NCBI GenBank assembly: GCA_023957575.1
Contig: JAMLGU010000002.1
Location: 1-64,000, forward strand
Direction: 5' to 3'
DNA: 64,000 bases
Origin: Chitinophagaceae bacterium
GTDB lineage: Bacteria > Bacteroidota > Bacteroidia > Chitinophagales > Chitinophagaceae
Within the stretch, counting starts at the first letter, position 1, and each line of letters starts with the position of its first letter. The translations under genes were made by a program, and so were the position numbers. This document shows positions 35,132-44,921 of this stretch, piece by piece. Under the pieces are notes generated by a model, which was not told where the DNA came from, made no database searches, and saw only the letters and a program-made list of their open reading frames with translations.

Positions 35132-37819
35132 ATGATTAAAAAATATACTTTACTTGGCTTATTCCTAAGCCTTTCAATTACAATATTTGCACAGGGAATG
35201 GATTTTATGAAAGGTAGCGGCGGCCAAATGCCAAATGGCACTATCTATGGCAAACTAATTGATTCTGCTACAAACAAAGGAGTAGAAGCAGCCATGATTG
35301 AACTGTTGCAAATGAAGATGGATTCTGCCACCAAAAAACCAATACAAGTGGTAGTAGATGCGGTATTGTCAAATAAAAACTCCCAATTCAGAATGGAAAA
35401 TATTCCTTTGATGGGACAATACACCGTCAAAATTACATCTATGGGCTACAAAACCAGGCTTATTCCTTTTAGTTTCATCGACAGAAACGCCATGAAACAA
35501 GGAAAAATGGATATGAGCAAACTGGCGGGAGGCTTAGATAAAGATTTAGGTAACATTAAATTATCAATTGATAATCAAACATTAGAAGGAGTAGTAGTGA
35601 GAGGTACTACCCCAAGTGTGAAGATGGGGATCGACAGAAAAATTTATAATGTTGAAAACAGCATGACTTCTGCCGGTGGCACTGCAACTGATGTGCTGAA
35701 AAACATACCATCGGTAAATGTAGATATTGATGGCAACATCAGCATACGCAACAGCAGCCCTCAGGTATTTGTGGATGGCCGCCCCACTACCCTTACTCTT
35801 GACCAGATTCCGTCGGACCAGATTGAGACAATTGAAGTAATCACTAACCCATCTGCAAAATATGATGCCTCAGGCGGTACTGCCGGTATCCTGAATATTG
35901 TGCTGAAAAAAAATCGCAGACCGGGATATAATGGTGATGTGAGAGCCAATATTGATCAGAGAGGAAAAATTGGTTTTGGAGGAAACATTAATGCAAAGCA
36001 GGGAAAAGTCAATCTTTTTGCCAATGTTTTTTACAATCAGCGAAAATCAATTTCAAATGGCAGTACCGACAGAACCACCACATTTAATAATACCACCACC
36101 AAAATGCTTCAAACGGATCAAAATAATGGAGGAGGCAATTTTATGTTCAGTAGGTTAGGATTTGACTATTTGATTGACAATAGAAATACTTTAACTGTTT
36201 CGGGCATGTTGATGGGTGGCAAGTTCAAAAACTCCTCAAACAATAATATCCTCATTGATTCCATTTCTTCAATGGGAGATCGGCAGTCAAAAATTTTGAG
36301 AAATTCAGATGGCAACTCCAAATTCAGAAACCTTGGCGGCGCCATTGGTTTTGTGCATAACTTTCCTACAAACGGCCATCAGCTTACTGCAGATTTAAAT
36401 TACAACAAAAGCCGTAATGAGAACCTAACAACTGTTTCCAATAACAATTACGCCAATATTAATGGCCCTGCCACAGGTACTTATAACCAGCAACAAAACG
36501 GCAAAGGCAATAATGAACGAATAACCGCACAAATTGACTATACCAATCCTATAGCCGATAATTCTAAAATAGAAACCGGAGCCAGGCTGAATCAGTCGAA
36601 TGTATATAGCGAAAACATATTATCAGTAATAAATCCTAATGGTTCGGTAACAGTGCTTCCCCCTCTTTCATCCAAATTTAAATACACCGATAGAGTGTGG
36701 GCAGGTTATGGAAATTTTGCCAGCAAGATTGGTGAAAACTTCGGTTATCAGATAGGATTAAGGTTAGAAAGCTCAGAATATACCGGAAACGTAAATTCCA
36801 GTGTAAAAAATTCAGGTGGCGGTGGTTACAGGGATACTGCCAACAACTTCAGCATCAAGTATCCGGTGAGTCTTTTTCCAAGTGTATTTTTATCCCAAAA
36901 GTTAAAAAGTGACCAGGAACTTCAACTGAATTACAGCCGCCGCATTAACAGACCCGGGTTTTTCCAGCTTTTCCCCTTTACAGATTATTCTGACTCTTTG
37001 AACCTGAGCAGAGGTAATCCCGAATTGAAGCCGGAATTTGTGAATTCATTTGAATTTTCATATTCCAAAAATTTTAATAAGGTCAACAATCTTATTCTTT
37101 CAGTATATTATAAAAACACAGAAAGTTTAATCACCCGTTATCAGGCTAAAGAAACCAATGCCATCACAGGCAATCCTGTGTTGGTAAATACTTATACAAA
37201 TGCTAATTCGGGCTTTGTGGGTGGTTTTGAGGTAATTACAAAGAACAAGATAACTGACTGGTGGGATCTTACAGGTAATCTGAATTTATATACTTCTAAA
37301 ATATATATTGACGATCCATCCATTCCTACCCCCGACCAGTTGTATAGCTGGTTTGGAAAGATGAATAATAATTTTCTGCTCTCCAAGAGATTTACCCTTC
37401 AAATAACCGGCGATTATACTTCCAAAACCATTTTGGCTCCCGGGGGAACCGGTATTGGCGGCGGTGGCGGCTTTGGCGGCGGAGGACGTGGCTGGATGGG
37501 TGGTGTGAGCGGAAACGCACAAGGATACAGCATGCCCAATTATGGAATGGACGCAGCCTTGAAATATGAATTCCTTAAAAACAAAGCAGCTTCTATCACA
37601 TTGAGTGTCAATGATATATTTAAAACAAAATCAAGTGATATTTATACTTCCAGCACATTTTTCAATCAACACAGTGTGCGCACCAGAGACCAGCAGTTTT
37701 TCAGGCTGAATTTCTCGTACCGCTTTGGTAAGTTTGATGCTTCGTTGATGAAAAGAAAAAATATGAAGAGCAGTCAGGAAGGAATGCAGAGCGGAATGGA
37801 AAATATGCCGCAGCAATAG
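35132..37819 (+). CDS. TonB-dependent-receptor-like outer-membrane beta-barrel protein
   Basis: The 895-residue protein has a signal peptide (1-20, IFA-Q), a carboxypeptidase-regulatory-like N-terminal domain (about 35-145), a plug domain (ATDVLKNIPSVNVDIDGNIS, about 190-260) and a large OMP_b-brl_3-type beta-barrel. A glycine-rich loop at about 770-790 (GGTGIGGGGGFGGGGRG) and a Met/Gln-rich tail are unusual. It probably imports or senses an oligomeric substrate, but there is no SusD partner next to it, so the ligand is unknown. Confidence 0.88.
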   Translation: MIKKYTLLGLFLSLSITIFAQGMDFMKGSGGQMPNGTIYGKLIDSATNKGVEAAMIELLQMKMDSATKKPIQVVVDAVLSNKNSQFRMENIPLMGQYTVKITSMGYKTRLIPFSFIDRNAMKQGKMDMSKLAGGLDKDLGNIKLSIDNQTLEGVVVRGTTPSVKMGIDRKIYNVENSMTSAGGTATDVLKNIPSVNVDIDGNISIRNSSPQVFVDGRPTTLTLDQIPSDQIETIEVITNPSAKYDASGGTAGILNIVLKKNRRPGYNGDVRANIDQRGKIGFGGNINAKQGKVNLFANVFYNQRKSISNGSTDRTTTFNNTTTKMLQTDQNNGGGNFMFSRLGFDYLIDNRNTLTVSGMLMGGKFKNSSNNNILIDSISSMGDRQSKILRNSDGNSKFRNLGGAIGFVHNFPTNGHQLTADLNYNKSRNENLTTVSNNNYANINGPATGTYNQQQNGKGNNERITAQIDYTNPIADNSKIETGARLNQSNVYSENILSVINPNGSVTVLPPLSSKFKYTDRVWAGYGNFASKIGENFGYQIGLRLESSEYTGNVNSSVKNSGGGGYRDTANNFSIKYPVSLFPSVFLSQKLKSDQELQLNYSRRINRPGFFQLFPFTDYSDSLNLSRGNPELKPEFVNSFEFSYSKNFNKVNNLILSVYYKNTESLITRYQAKETNAITGNPVLVNTYTNANSGFVGGFEVITKNKITDWWDLTGNLNLYTSKIYIDDPSIPTPDQLYSWFGKMNNNFLLSKRFTLQITGDYTSKTILAPGGTGIGGGGGFGGGGRGWMGGVSGNAQGYSMPNYGMDAALKYEFLKNKAASITLSVNDIFKTKSSDIYTSSTFFNQHSVRTRDQQFFRLNFSYRFGKFDASLMKRKNMKSSQEGMQSGMENMPQQ

Positions 37820-37863
37820 AACAGATAACCAATATTTGGTAAGTAACTAATCCAATAACCGGT

Positions 37864-37871
37864 TACTTTTG
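37864..37871 (+). promoter_or_regulatory. -7 box of the Gfo/Idh/MocA gene, leaderless-type
   Basis: TACTTTTG fits TAnnTTTG and ends 8 bases before the ATG at 37880. The predicted transcript would start within a few bases of the start codon. Confidence 0.45.
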
Positions 37872-37879
37872 CATTATTG

Positions 37880-38902
37880 ATGAAAAAACAATACAATTTT
37901 GCAATTATTGGCTGTGGCCACATTGCACAAAGACATGCGAAAGAGGCATCCAAATTTGGCGTTATTCTGGCAGTTTGTGATGTAATAGAAAGCAAGGCAA
38001 GAGCATTGGCAGAGCAGTACCAATGCCGATATTATATTAATCTGGATACTTTATTGGCAAATGAGCCTGCTGTAGATATAATATCTATTTGTACACCAAA
38101 CTATTTGCACGCGCCTCAATCCATTCAATGTCTTGAAAACAAACGGCATGTATTATGCGAGAAGCCAATGGCGCTCAATATGGCTGATGCAGAAAAAATG
38201 ATTCAGGCGGCTAAAAGCAGCGATAAAAAGTTATTCATAGTAAAGCAAAACCGGTACAATCCACCAGTTTCATTTGTAAAAAAACTGATAGATAATAATC
38301 AGTTAGGAAAAATTTATAGCTTTTTAGTTACCGGATTCTGGAATCGCCCGACCGAATATTACCACCATTCCGACTGGAAAGGTGATAGAATAAAAGATGG
38401 CGGCACCGTATTTACCCAGTTTAGTCATTTTGTGGATTTAATTAATTGGTTTTTTGGCGGGGTCAAAAATGCTCAAAGCCTTTTGAGCAACTTTGCTCAC
38501 CCGGATATCGACTTTGAAGACACCGGTGTTGTCAATCTGGAAATGGAAAATGGCACAATAGGCAGTTTTAATTTTACTGTAAATAGTTATGGTAAAAACA
38601 TGGAGGGCTCCATCACTATTTTTGCCGAGAAAGGTACCATAAAAATAGGTGGACAATACCTGAACGAATTGGAGTATTTTTTAGTTAAAAATATTGGAAA
38701 ACCTGAGCTTCCGATTGGAAATGGCGCCAATAATTATGGTTTTTACCAGGGAAGTATGAGTAACCATGATAAAATTTATGAAAATATCATAAAAGCATTA
38801 GAAGATGAAAATCATCCATTTTTGCAAGGTGATGAAGCAATCTATACCATTGAGATAATTGAAAAAATATACAACAGCAAAAATCCTGTATCAGGGTTAT
38901 AA
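37880..38902 (+). CDS. Gfo/Idh/MocA family oxidoreductase (nucleotide-sugar dehydrogenase-like)
   Basis: The protein has 340 residues from ATG 37880 (a TTG directly before it is also in frame). The N-terminal Rossmann domain has FAIIGCGHIAQRHAKEA and the catalytic-centre CEKPMALN. The C-terminal domain has KQNRYNPPVSFVKKLIDNNQ and GDRIKDGGTVFTQFSHFVDL. The sequence most resembles WbpB/WlbA-type enzymes that oxidise UDP-N-acetylglucosaminuronate at C3, consistent with the glycosyltransferase gene 118 bases downstream. A polysaccharide or surface-glycan role is inferred from this pair. Confidence 0.85.
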   Translation: MKKQYNFAIIGCGHIAQRHAKEASKFGVILAVCDVIESKARALAEQYQCRYYINLDTLLANEPAVDIISICTPNYLHAPQSIQCLENKRHVLCEKPMALNMADAEKMIQAAKSSDKKLFIVKQNRYNPPVSFVKKLIDNNQLGKIYSFLVTGFWNRPTEYYHHSDWKGDRIKDGGTVFTQFSHFVDLINWFFGGVKNAQSLLSNFAHPDIDFEDTGVVNLEMENGTIGSFNFTVNSYGKNMEGSITIFAEKGTIKIGGQYLNELEYFLVKNIGKPELPIGNGANNYGFYQGSMSNHDKIYENIIKALEDENHPFLQGDEAIYTIEIIEKIYNSKNPVSGL

Positions 38903-38957
38903 TAGTATCGAACAATCGCAAATTGGTTTTGTTTAATAATTAAAATCTGAATAGAAG

Positions 38958-38977
38958 AGCCTTTTATAGGCTTTTTT
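38958..38977 (+). terminator. Intrinsic terminator after the Gfo/Idh/MocA gene
   Basis: AGCCT (38958-38962), a 5-base loop, AGGCT (38968-38972) and a T-run. It suggests that the following glycosyltransferase gene is transcribed separately or only by read-through. Confidence 0.7.
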
Positions 38978-39020
38978 GATAAAAAATATATTTTAAAAGG
39001 TATTAACAGATTTAAAAGCA

Positions 39021-40142
39021 TTGCAAAATCAGTTACATATTATAAGTCAAAGTACTCCTTACCCGGGTGATTGTGCGGTAAGCATCGATATACTGAACCG
39101 TATAAAAGCTTTTCATAACAAAGGGATTGATATTCATTTACATTATTTTGATATTAACGATGAATATCCGATTGAACTTTCGGATTATTGCAAAACCGTA
39201 AATGTTTATAAAGTAGCTAATAAAAATATCAATAAGACTAAATTGAATGATCAAAAAAAGCATTTTGTACACAATGATCTTGTAGAAAACATTAATAGTA
39301 ACAATTTTCCGGTACTTTTTGAAGGGCTATCTTCAACAGGTGTGTTGGAAAAAATAAATTTTGAAAACAGAAAGGTATGTATCAGGCTGCATAAAGATCA
39401 GAATCTTGGGAATGAACTAACTCAAAACGGTCAGCAGGGAGTTTTTGGTACATTTATAAAAAGGATTAAAAACACGTTTAAAGAAAGAAAAGAATATCCC
39501 TTGCCCAAAAACTGTATGTATGCCTGCATTTCTGAAGAAGATGCCAGACAACTAAAGCTAATGGGTATTTCAAAAGCTGCCTTTGTACCCGCTTTCCCTA
39601 CATGGCAGGCAGTTGACATCATCACCGGTACCGGTAATTTTTGCTTATTTCATGGAAATCTTTCGGAACCTGAAAACGAAAAGGCGGCTTTCTGGCTTTT
39701 GAATAATGTGTTTAATAAAATAAGAATACCCTTTGTGATAGCAGGCAAAAATCCTACCAACAGATTAGTAAAAGCTGCACACCTCTACCAGCATACCTGC
39801 ATTGTGAGTAATCCTTGCGATAGCGAACTCAACGATTTGATTCACAAGGCACATATCAACATTTTACCTTGCCTTAGAAAAAATTATACAGGCATACGCT
39901 TCAAATTGCTACATGCAATGTACCGGGGCCGACACTGCATTACAACGCCCACAATTGTACGAGGTTCCGGGTTAGAAAAAGCCTGCCATATTGGATCGTC
40001 TGCCAATAATCTGGCAGCCATAATTTCGCAGGTGTATCCACTTCCTTTCATGGAGGAAGAAATAAAAGTGAGGAAAAAATTATTGTACGAAACCTACAAC
40101 AATGAGGAGAATATCAATTCGTTTATAGATTATCTATGGTAG
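39021..40142 (+). CDS. Glycosyltransferase (GT4-like)
   Basis: The 373-residue cytoplasmic protein uses a TTG start (39021). The N-terminal half has ISQSTPYPGDCAVSIDILNR, the donor-binding C-terminal half has FCLFHGNLSEPENEKAAFWL, PFVIAGKNPTNRL, and INILPCLRKNYTGIRFKLLH where the GIRFKLL.A segment corresponds to the GT4 E-x7-E region. Donor and acceptor cannot be read. It overlaps the end of the convergent ftsE gene by 20 bases. Confidence 0.75.
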   Translation: MQNQLHIISQSTPYPGDCAVSIDILNRIKAFHNKGIDIHLHYFDINDEYPIELSDYCKTVNVYKVANKNINKTKLNDQKKHFVHNDLVENINSNNFPVLFEGLSSTGVLEKINFENRKVCIRLHKDQNLGNELTQNGQQGVFGTFIKRIKNTFKERKEYPLPKNCMYACISEEDARQLKLMGISKAAFVPAFPTWQAVDIITGTGNFCLFHGNLSEPENEKAAFWLLNNVFNKIRIPFVIAGKNPTNRLVKAAHLYQHTCIVSNPCDSELNDLIHKAHINILPCLRKNYTGIRFKLLHAMYRGRHCITTPTIVRGSGLEKACHIGSSANNLAAIISQVYPLPFMEEEIKVRKKLLYETYNNEENINSFIDYLW

Positions 40143-40812
40143 CGTGAGGTATCACTTTTCCGTTTTCGGTTTTAATCAGTCTGGCAGGAAACTTTTTTAC
40201 CACCATATAATCATGCGTAGCCATTACAATAGCGGCATTGGTTTCACCGGCTATCCTAAGCAGCAGGTTCATAATTTCATCAGTGGTTTCAGGATCCAGA
40301 TTTCCGGTAGGCTCATCGGCCAATATCAACTGCGGACTGTTGAGCAATGACCGCGCAATATCTACTCTTTGTTGTTCGCCACCACTCATTTCAAAAGGCA
40401 TTTTAAATCCTTTGTCCTGAAGCCCCACCTGTGTCAAAACTTCCTCTATTTTTTCATCTATAAGTTTACTTTCGGTCCATCCGGTAGCTTTTAACACAAA
40501 CTTCAGGTTGCCATATACATTTCTATCTGTTAACAATCTGAAATCCTGAAAAACCACACCAATTTTCCGGCGCAGAAAAGGAATTTGCTTCCAGTGCATA
40601 TTCTTTAGCTGAAACCCTACGACCGTAGCCTCTCCTTCTTTCAAAGGCAGTTCACCATAAAGCGTTTTAAGGAGGCTCGATTTTCCGGTGCCGGTTTTGC
40701 CCACCAAATAAGCAAATTCCCCTCTTTTTACTTCAAGGTTTACATCACTCAATATCAGATTATTACCCTGATAAATATTCACATTCTTTATTTCGATAAT
40801 TGGTTCAGCCAT
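40123..40812 (-). CDS. ftsE: Cell-division ABC transporter ATP-binding protein FtsE
   Basis: The 229-residue ATPase has Walker A GKTGTGKSSLLK (about 39-50), Q-loop VVFQDFRLL, signature [16 protein letters not shown] and Walker [14 protein letters not shown]. The YQGNNLILSDVNLEVKRGEF opening and FRLLTDRNVYGNL are typical of FtsE. With FtsX it controls peptidoglycan hydrolases at the septum. ftsX is not adjacent here. The 3' end overlaps the convergent glycosyltransferase gene. Confidence 0.88.
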   Translation of the reverse strand: MAEPIIEIKNVNIYQGNNLILSDVNLEVKRGEFAYLVGKTGTGKSSLLKTLYGELPLKEGEATVVGFQLKNMHWKQIPFLRRKIGVVFQDFRLLTDRNVYGNLKFVLKATGWTESKLIDEKIEEVLTQVGLQDKGFKMPFEMSGGEQQRVDIARSLLNSPQLILADEPTGNLDPETTDEIMNLLLRIAGETNAAIVMATHDYMVVKKFPARLIKTENGKVIPHATIDNL

Positions 40813-40886
40813 ATATTCAAGTATATTCCTGCAAAATAAAGGAAAATTGGGTGAACTGTAGGTTACTGAATCCCTAAATTGTAAAA

Positions 40887-40915
40887 ACCCTGAAATTGTA
40901 CTTCTTACAAAATCA
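40887..40915 (-). terminator. Possible terminator after the GH20 gene
   Basis: CCTGAAATTGTA and TTACAAAATCAGG form an imperfect stem with a 4-base loop. T-rich sequence follows on the minus strand. It lies between the hexosaminidase gene and ftsE. Confidence 0.5.
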
Positions 40916-40957
40916 GGATTTATGAAATAGATGAATTAATTCAGAATGTCTATGTTA

Positions 40958-42865
40958 CTATCTGGCCCTTTTCTTTAAATCGGGTACACTAATGGTCATC
41001 AAACGACCAACAGGCTGATTTCCGCGATAAGTAATTATCCTAATCAGGTCGGCATCTTTGGGAATGAGCTGCGGTTCTTTGTATTTAGGATAAAAATTGT
41101 CAGGTGTGGAATTGTCAAAACTTGTATAAATATCCAGCCCGTCAATCTCGGTAGATAAATTTACAAAGTATTTATCATCCTTTTTTGTTACTCGTACAAT
41201 TGGGTCATACATAGCCGGTGAGTATTTTGTGTGCGCATTATCCATTCTTTTAAACTGCACTTCTGTTTTTTCAATAAACCGATTCCAATTCTTTTTGCCT
41301 TCCGGTGACCACACACTTTCAGCTATTGCAAATCCTCTCGGCCAGGTCATGTATTCCGCCTGGCGGATATTGTAAATTTGTTCAGTCCACAGATTTCCCT
41401 GCCCGCCCAGTACAAACTTTGCATTAGCTTCTTTTGGCACCGGATTAAATTTATAGGTTTGAGACAACCTGACAGTTGCATAAACCGGAGGATCAGTAGC
41501 TAAGTCGCCTTGCATTAAATCAATATAAACATAATCGTTTGGCGCCATCACTACAAAATGTCCTTCTTTGGAGGCATCAATGCCATACTTCATACCTCGC
41601 CAGCTCATTACAGCCGTACTCTCATTTACACCTCCTTCAAGCACTTCATCCCAAGCCATCATTTTTTTGCCTTTAGCATTGATTATTTTTTCAAGCCTTT
41701 TTTCGAAATATGCCTGCACCTGCGGAATAGTTTTCAATCCTTCGCGTTTCATCAATGCTTTCACCTGGTCATTTTTTTCCCAATAATTATGAGGGGCTTC
41801 ATCACCGCCTACATGAATGTATTCAAAAGGAAACAGTGAAGCCACCTCCGTCATTACTTTATCCAAAAAATCATATACTTTTTCGTTAGCCGGGCAAAGG
41901 GTATTATCCAGCATTGCTATCGGAGGCGCACCATGCGACCAGTCCATGATGGGCTCTCCGGCGCGCACATTATATTTATCTGCTCCTTCTGTGCAAGACA
42001 ACTCAGGATAGGACGCTATAGCTGCAAGGCTGTGACCGGGTACATCAATCTCGGGCATTACTTTTACAAACCGTTCTTCGGCATATTTTATAATTTCTTT
42101 AATATCTTCATGCGTATAAAATCCGCCATAATTCTTTGGTTCATCAGGAAGCGGATTGGAAAACTCACCAAAATTGCCGATTTTTTCAACACGCCAGGCA
42201 CCCACCTCCGTCAGTTTTGGCAGGCTTTTTATCTGAATGCGCCACCCCTCGTCATCAGTAAGGTGCCAGTGAAACATGTTGAACTTATATCTCACCATTG
42301 CGTCAATATATTGCTTCACTTCTTTAACAGTAAAGAAATGTCGGGAAACGTCCAGCATCAACCCACGCCAGCCCACTCGGGGATAATCTTTGATTTCAAC
42401 CGCAGGTATTTGCCACTTTACATTTTTTACAATGGTTTTACTTTCAATTTCGGGTGGCAGTAATTGTAAAAGGGTTTGAACGCCATAGAACAATCCTGCA
42501 GGTTTGTTTGCGCTGATTGTTATCTTTTGTGCTGTAGAAGAAAGCGTGTAACCCTCATCACCCAACTCTTTATTGCGAGTTTTATTGAGTTCCAGATGTA
42601 TTTTGGCAGATGAAGAATTAGTCCGGTTAATGATAAATTTATAACCCGTTGCAGTAGAAAGCTTGGCTTGTAAAAAATCGACTGTTGTCTTTAGTTCGGG
42701 ATTATTGGGAACTGTTATAACCGAATTATTTTGCAAAATGAACACACCCTGCTTCTCAACTACCGAAACTGGTTCAGGGATTATGGAAAGTGGTCTTTTT
42801 TGTACCTGTCCCATACAATTTAGTACTATCATTAAAGTAGAAGCAATCAAAAATGAACTTTTCAT
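40958..42865 (-). CDS. Beta-N-acetylhexosaminidase (GH20)
   Basis: The 635-residue secreted enzyme has a signal peptide (1-19), a GH20b N-terminal domain (about 25-150) and a TIM-barrel catalytic domain. The acid pair is in YIHVGGDEAPHNYW (Asp-Glu, about 345), with MPEIDVPGHSLAAIASYPEL and WRGLMLDVSRHFF as other hallmarks. A C-terminal domain ends in a basic KKRAR tail. It removes terminal GlcNAc/GalNAc, useful for chitin oligomers, glycoproteins or peptidoglycan fragments. It may cooperate functionally with AnmK. Confidence 0.93.
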   Translation of the reverse strand: MKSSFLIASTLMIVLNCMGQVQKRPLSIIPEPVSVVEKQGVFILQNNSVITVPNNPELKTTVDFLQAKLSTATGYKFIINRTNSSSAKIHLELNKTRNKELGDEGYTLSSTAQKITISANKPAGLFYGVQTLLQLLPPEIESKTIVKNVKWQIPAVEIKDYPRVGWRGLMLDVSRHFFTVKEVKQYIDAMVRYKFNMFHWHLTDDEGWRIQIKSLPKLTEVGAWRVEKIGNFGEFSNPLPDEPKNYGGFYTHEDIKEIIKYAEERFVKVMPEIDVPGHSLAAIASYPELSCTEGADKYNVRAGEPIMDWSHGAPPIAMLDNTLCPANEKVYDFLDKVMTEVASLFPFEYIHVGGDEAPHNYWEKNDQVKALMKREGLKTIPQVQAYFEKRLEKIINAKGKKMMAWDEVLEGGVNESTAVMSWRGMKYGIDASKEGHFVVMAPNDYVYIDLMQGDLATDPPVYATVRLSQTYKFNPVPKEANAKFVLGGQGNLWTEQIYNIRQAEYMTWPRGFAIAESVWSPEGKKNWNRFIEKTEVQFKRMDNAHTKYSPAMYDPIVRVTKKDDKYFVNLSTEIDGLDIYTSFDNSTPDNFYPKYKEPQLIPKDADLIRIITYRGNQPVGRLMTISVPDLKKRAR

Positions 42866-43065
42866 GAGTTTAAAATAATTTTAGTCGGAAAGATAACACT
42901 TTTCTTAAGGTTAAATGGAAACTAATCTAAGAATTCCCTTGATTTTAGATGGCTATTATAATTAATAAAATGCGCATACATCTGATTTCTTTCACCCTAA
43001 AAATATTCTACTTTTCAATCTGAAATAAAAAACGGATATTGCACATTGAAAATTTACCAAAAACT

Positions 43066-44559
43066 ATGTCCAGTAAAATAGAAAAAAAGAACATATATAA
43101 AGTTGAAAGTACCAAAATTACTGATCACACTTTCAACAGAACTAAAATAGTTGCCACTGTGGGGCCGGCCTGCAACACTTACGACAAACTGCTTGAATTA
43201 GTGAAAGCAGGTGTAAATGTATTCAGGCTTAATTTCTCGCATGGCGTTTATGAGGAAAAAAAGCAAATTATTGACTATATCCGCGAAATCAATCGTAAAG
43301 AAAAAACCCATGTAGCTATACTTGGCGATCTGCAAGGTCCAAAACTGAGGGTGGGTGAAATAGAAAACAACGGCATCATGCTCAATGCTGGAGATACTTT
43401 CATCTTTACCAAAACCCGCATGGTGGGCAACAAAGAAAAAGTATATCTCTCCTACCCTAATTTTCATAAAGACGTGAAAGTAGGTGAAAAAATAATGATA
43501 GATGACGGGAAGCTTGAAGTAATTGTAAAAAAAATACTTCCAAACAATGACGTAAAAGTAGAGGTATTGCTGGGTGGTGTTCTTTCCTCAAAAAAAGGAG
43601 TGAACCTGCCTGATACCAAGATTTCTTTGCCTGCTCTTACTGCAAAAGATTTGGCCGATTTGGATTTTATCATCAAACAACAACTCAGTTGGGTTGCACT
43701 GTCATTTGTAAGGCATGCCGACGATATCAAAAAACTGAGGAAAATAATTGATAAAAATAAAAGTAAAACAAAAATTATTGCCAAAATAGAGATGCCCGAA
43801 GCCATCCCAAATATCCGTGATATCATCAATCTTTCTGACGGCATCATGATTGCCCGTGGCGATTTGGGAGTGGAACTTCCTATTGAAAAAGTGCCTTTAA
43901 TTCAAAAAGACATCATCAGAAAGTGTATTCATAGGGCAAAACCTGTAATTGTAGCTACACAAATGATGGAGAGTATGATAGACCGCACCAAACCTAACCG
44001 AAGCGAAATAACCGATGTAGCCAATGCAGTACTTGAAGGAACCGATGCTGTAATGCTTAGCGGAGAAACTGCCGTAGGCCAGCACCCGACCTTAGTGGTG
44101 GAAACCATGAAAAAAATTATTCTGGAGATTGAAAAAACCGAATATAATTATGACCTTGAAGATGAGCTTCAACCACAGCCACACTCGCCTACGCTTGCCA
44201 GTGATGCCATCTGCTACAATGCCTGCCGCCTTGCCAAAGATACCGATGCCGACGCATTGGTAGGTATGACACAAAGCGGATATACCGGTTTTACCATTAG
44301 CAGCTACAGGCCAAAGGTACCTATTTATATTTTTAGCAAGGAAGTAAGCCTCATCAGCCAATTAAGTTTGGGCTGGGGTATCAGGGCATTCTTTTATAAT
44401 GACGATGAGGCTGACCTTGATACAATTATCGACGACCAGATTCAAATTCTCAAAAAGGGCGGATTTCTCAAAAAAGGAGACACGGTGGTAAGTACCGGCA
44501 GCACTCCAGTGCATTTAAAATTACTAACCAATATGATTAAAGTGAGTACGGTAGAGTAG
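43066..44559 (+). CDS. pyk: Pyruvate kinase
   Basis: The enzyme has 497 residues from ATG 43066. The frame extends 9 codons further up to a TTG, but the ATG is preferred. Motifs are KIVATVGPACNTYDKLLELV, RLNFSHG, GDLQGPKLRVGEI, the active-site KIEMPEAIPNIRDI, ARGDLGVELP and ATQMMESMI. The C-terminal domain (about 370-497) carries allosteric-site-like SGYTGFTISSYRP. It converts phosphoenolpyruvate and ADP to pyruvate and ATP, the last step of glycolysis. Confidence 0.97.
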   Translation: MSSKIEKKNIYKVESTKITDHTFNRTKIVATVGPACNTYDKLLELVKAGVNVFRLNFSHGVYEEKKQIIDYIREINRKEKTHVAILGDLQGPKLRVGEIENNGIMLNAGDTFIFTKTRMVGNKEKVYLSYPNFHKDVKVGEKIMIDDGKLEVIVKKILPNNDVKVEVLLGGVLSSKKGVNLPDTKISLPALTAKDLADLDFIIKQQLSWVALSFVRHADDIKKLRKIIDKNKSKTKIIAKIEMPEAIPNIRDIINLSDGIMIARGDLGVELPIEKVPLIQKDIIRKCIHRAKPVIVATQMMESMIDRTKPNRSEITDVANAVLEGTDAVMLSGETAVGQHPTLVVETMKKIILEIEKTEYNYDLEDELQPQPHSPTLASDAICYNACRLAKDTDADALVGMTQSGYTGFTISSYRPKVPIYIFSKEVSLISQLSLGWGIRAFFYNDDEADLDTIIDDQIQILKKGGFLKKGDTVVSTGSTPVHLKLLTNMIKVSTVE

Positions 44560-44921
44560 TCTAAGATAAAATTTCTCACTCTTAGTTGTGGCCTGTAAAG
44601 TAAAACAGTCTGTCATCCTATCGGATGTAATATAAATTTGTGTTTTACCGATATGGAAATTCCTTTTCGATTATCTATTTGATAATCAATAAAATACTAT
44701 TGCTATTTATTTCTTTCAGTTAAAAAGAGAATTGTCTAAATAGATTATTTCTCAATTGGTGTAATGGTCTTCTTATGCTTATAACAAATAAATCTAACAA
44801 ATTTTAAAAAAAATTCTAAAAAAAATTTGGTTGTTTAAAATTTATTTAGATATTTGCATATAACAGTAAATACTATCAAAGATATTTCAGTTATTATTAG
44901 ATATTTTTTAAATTAAACCCA
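44560..44921. other. Intergenic region with probable asnA promoter
   Basis: 362 bases, AT-rich. TTG at 44828 and GATATTTG at 44850-44857 resemble a -33/-7 pair (one mismatch to TAnnTTTG) upstream of asnA. No gene or repeat is seen in the rest. Confidence 0.4.
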
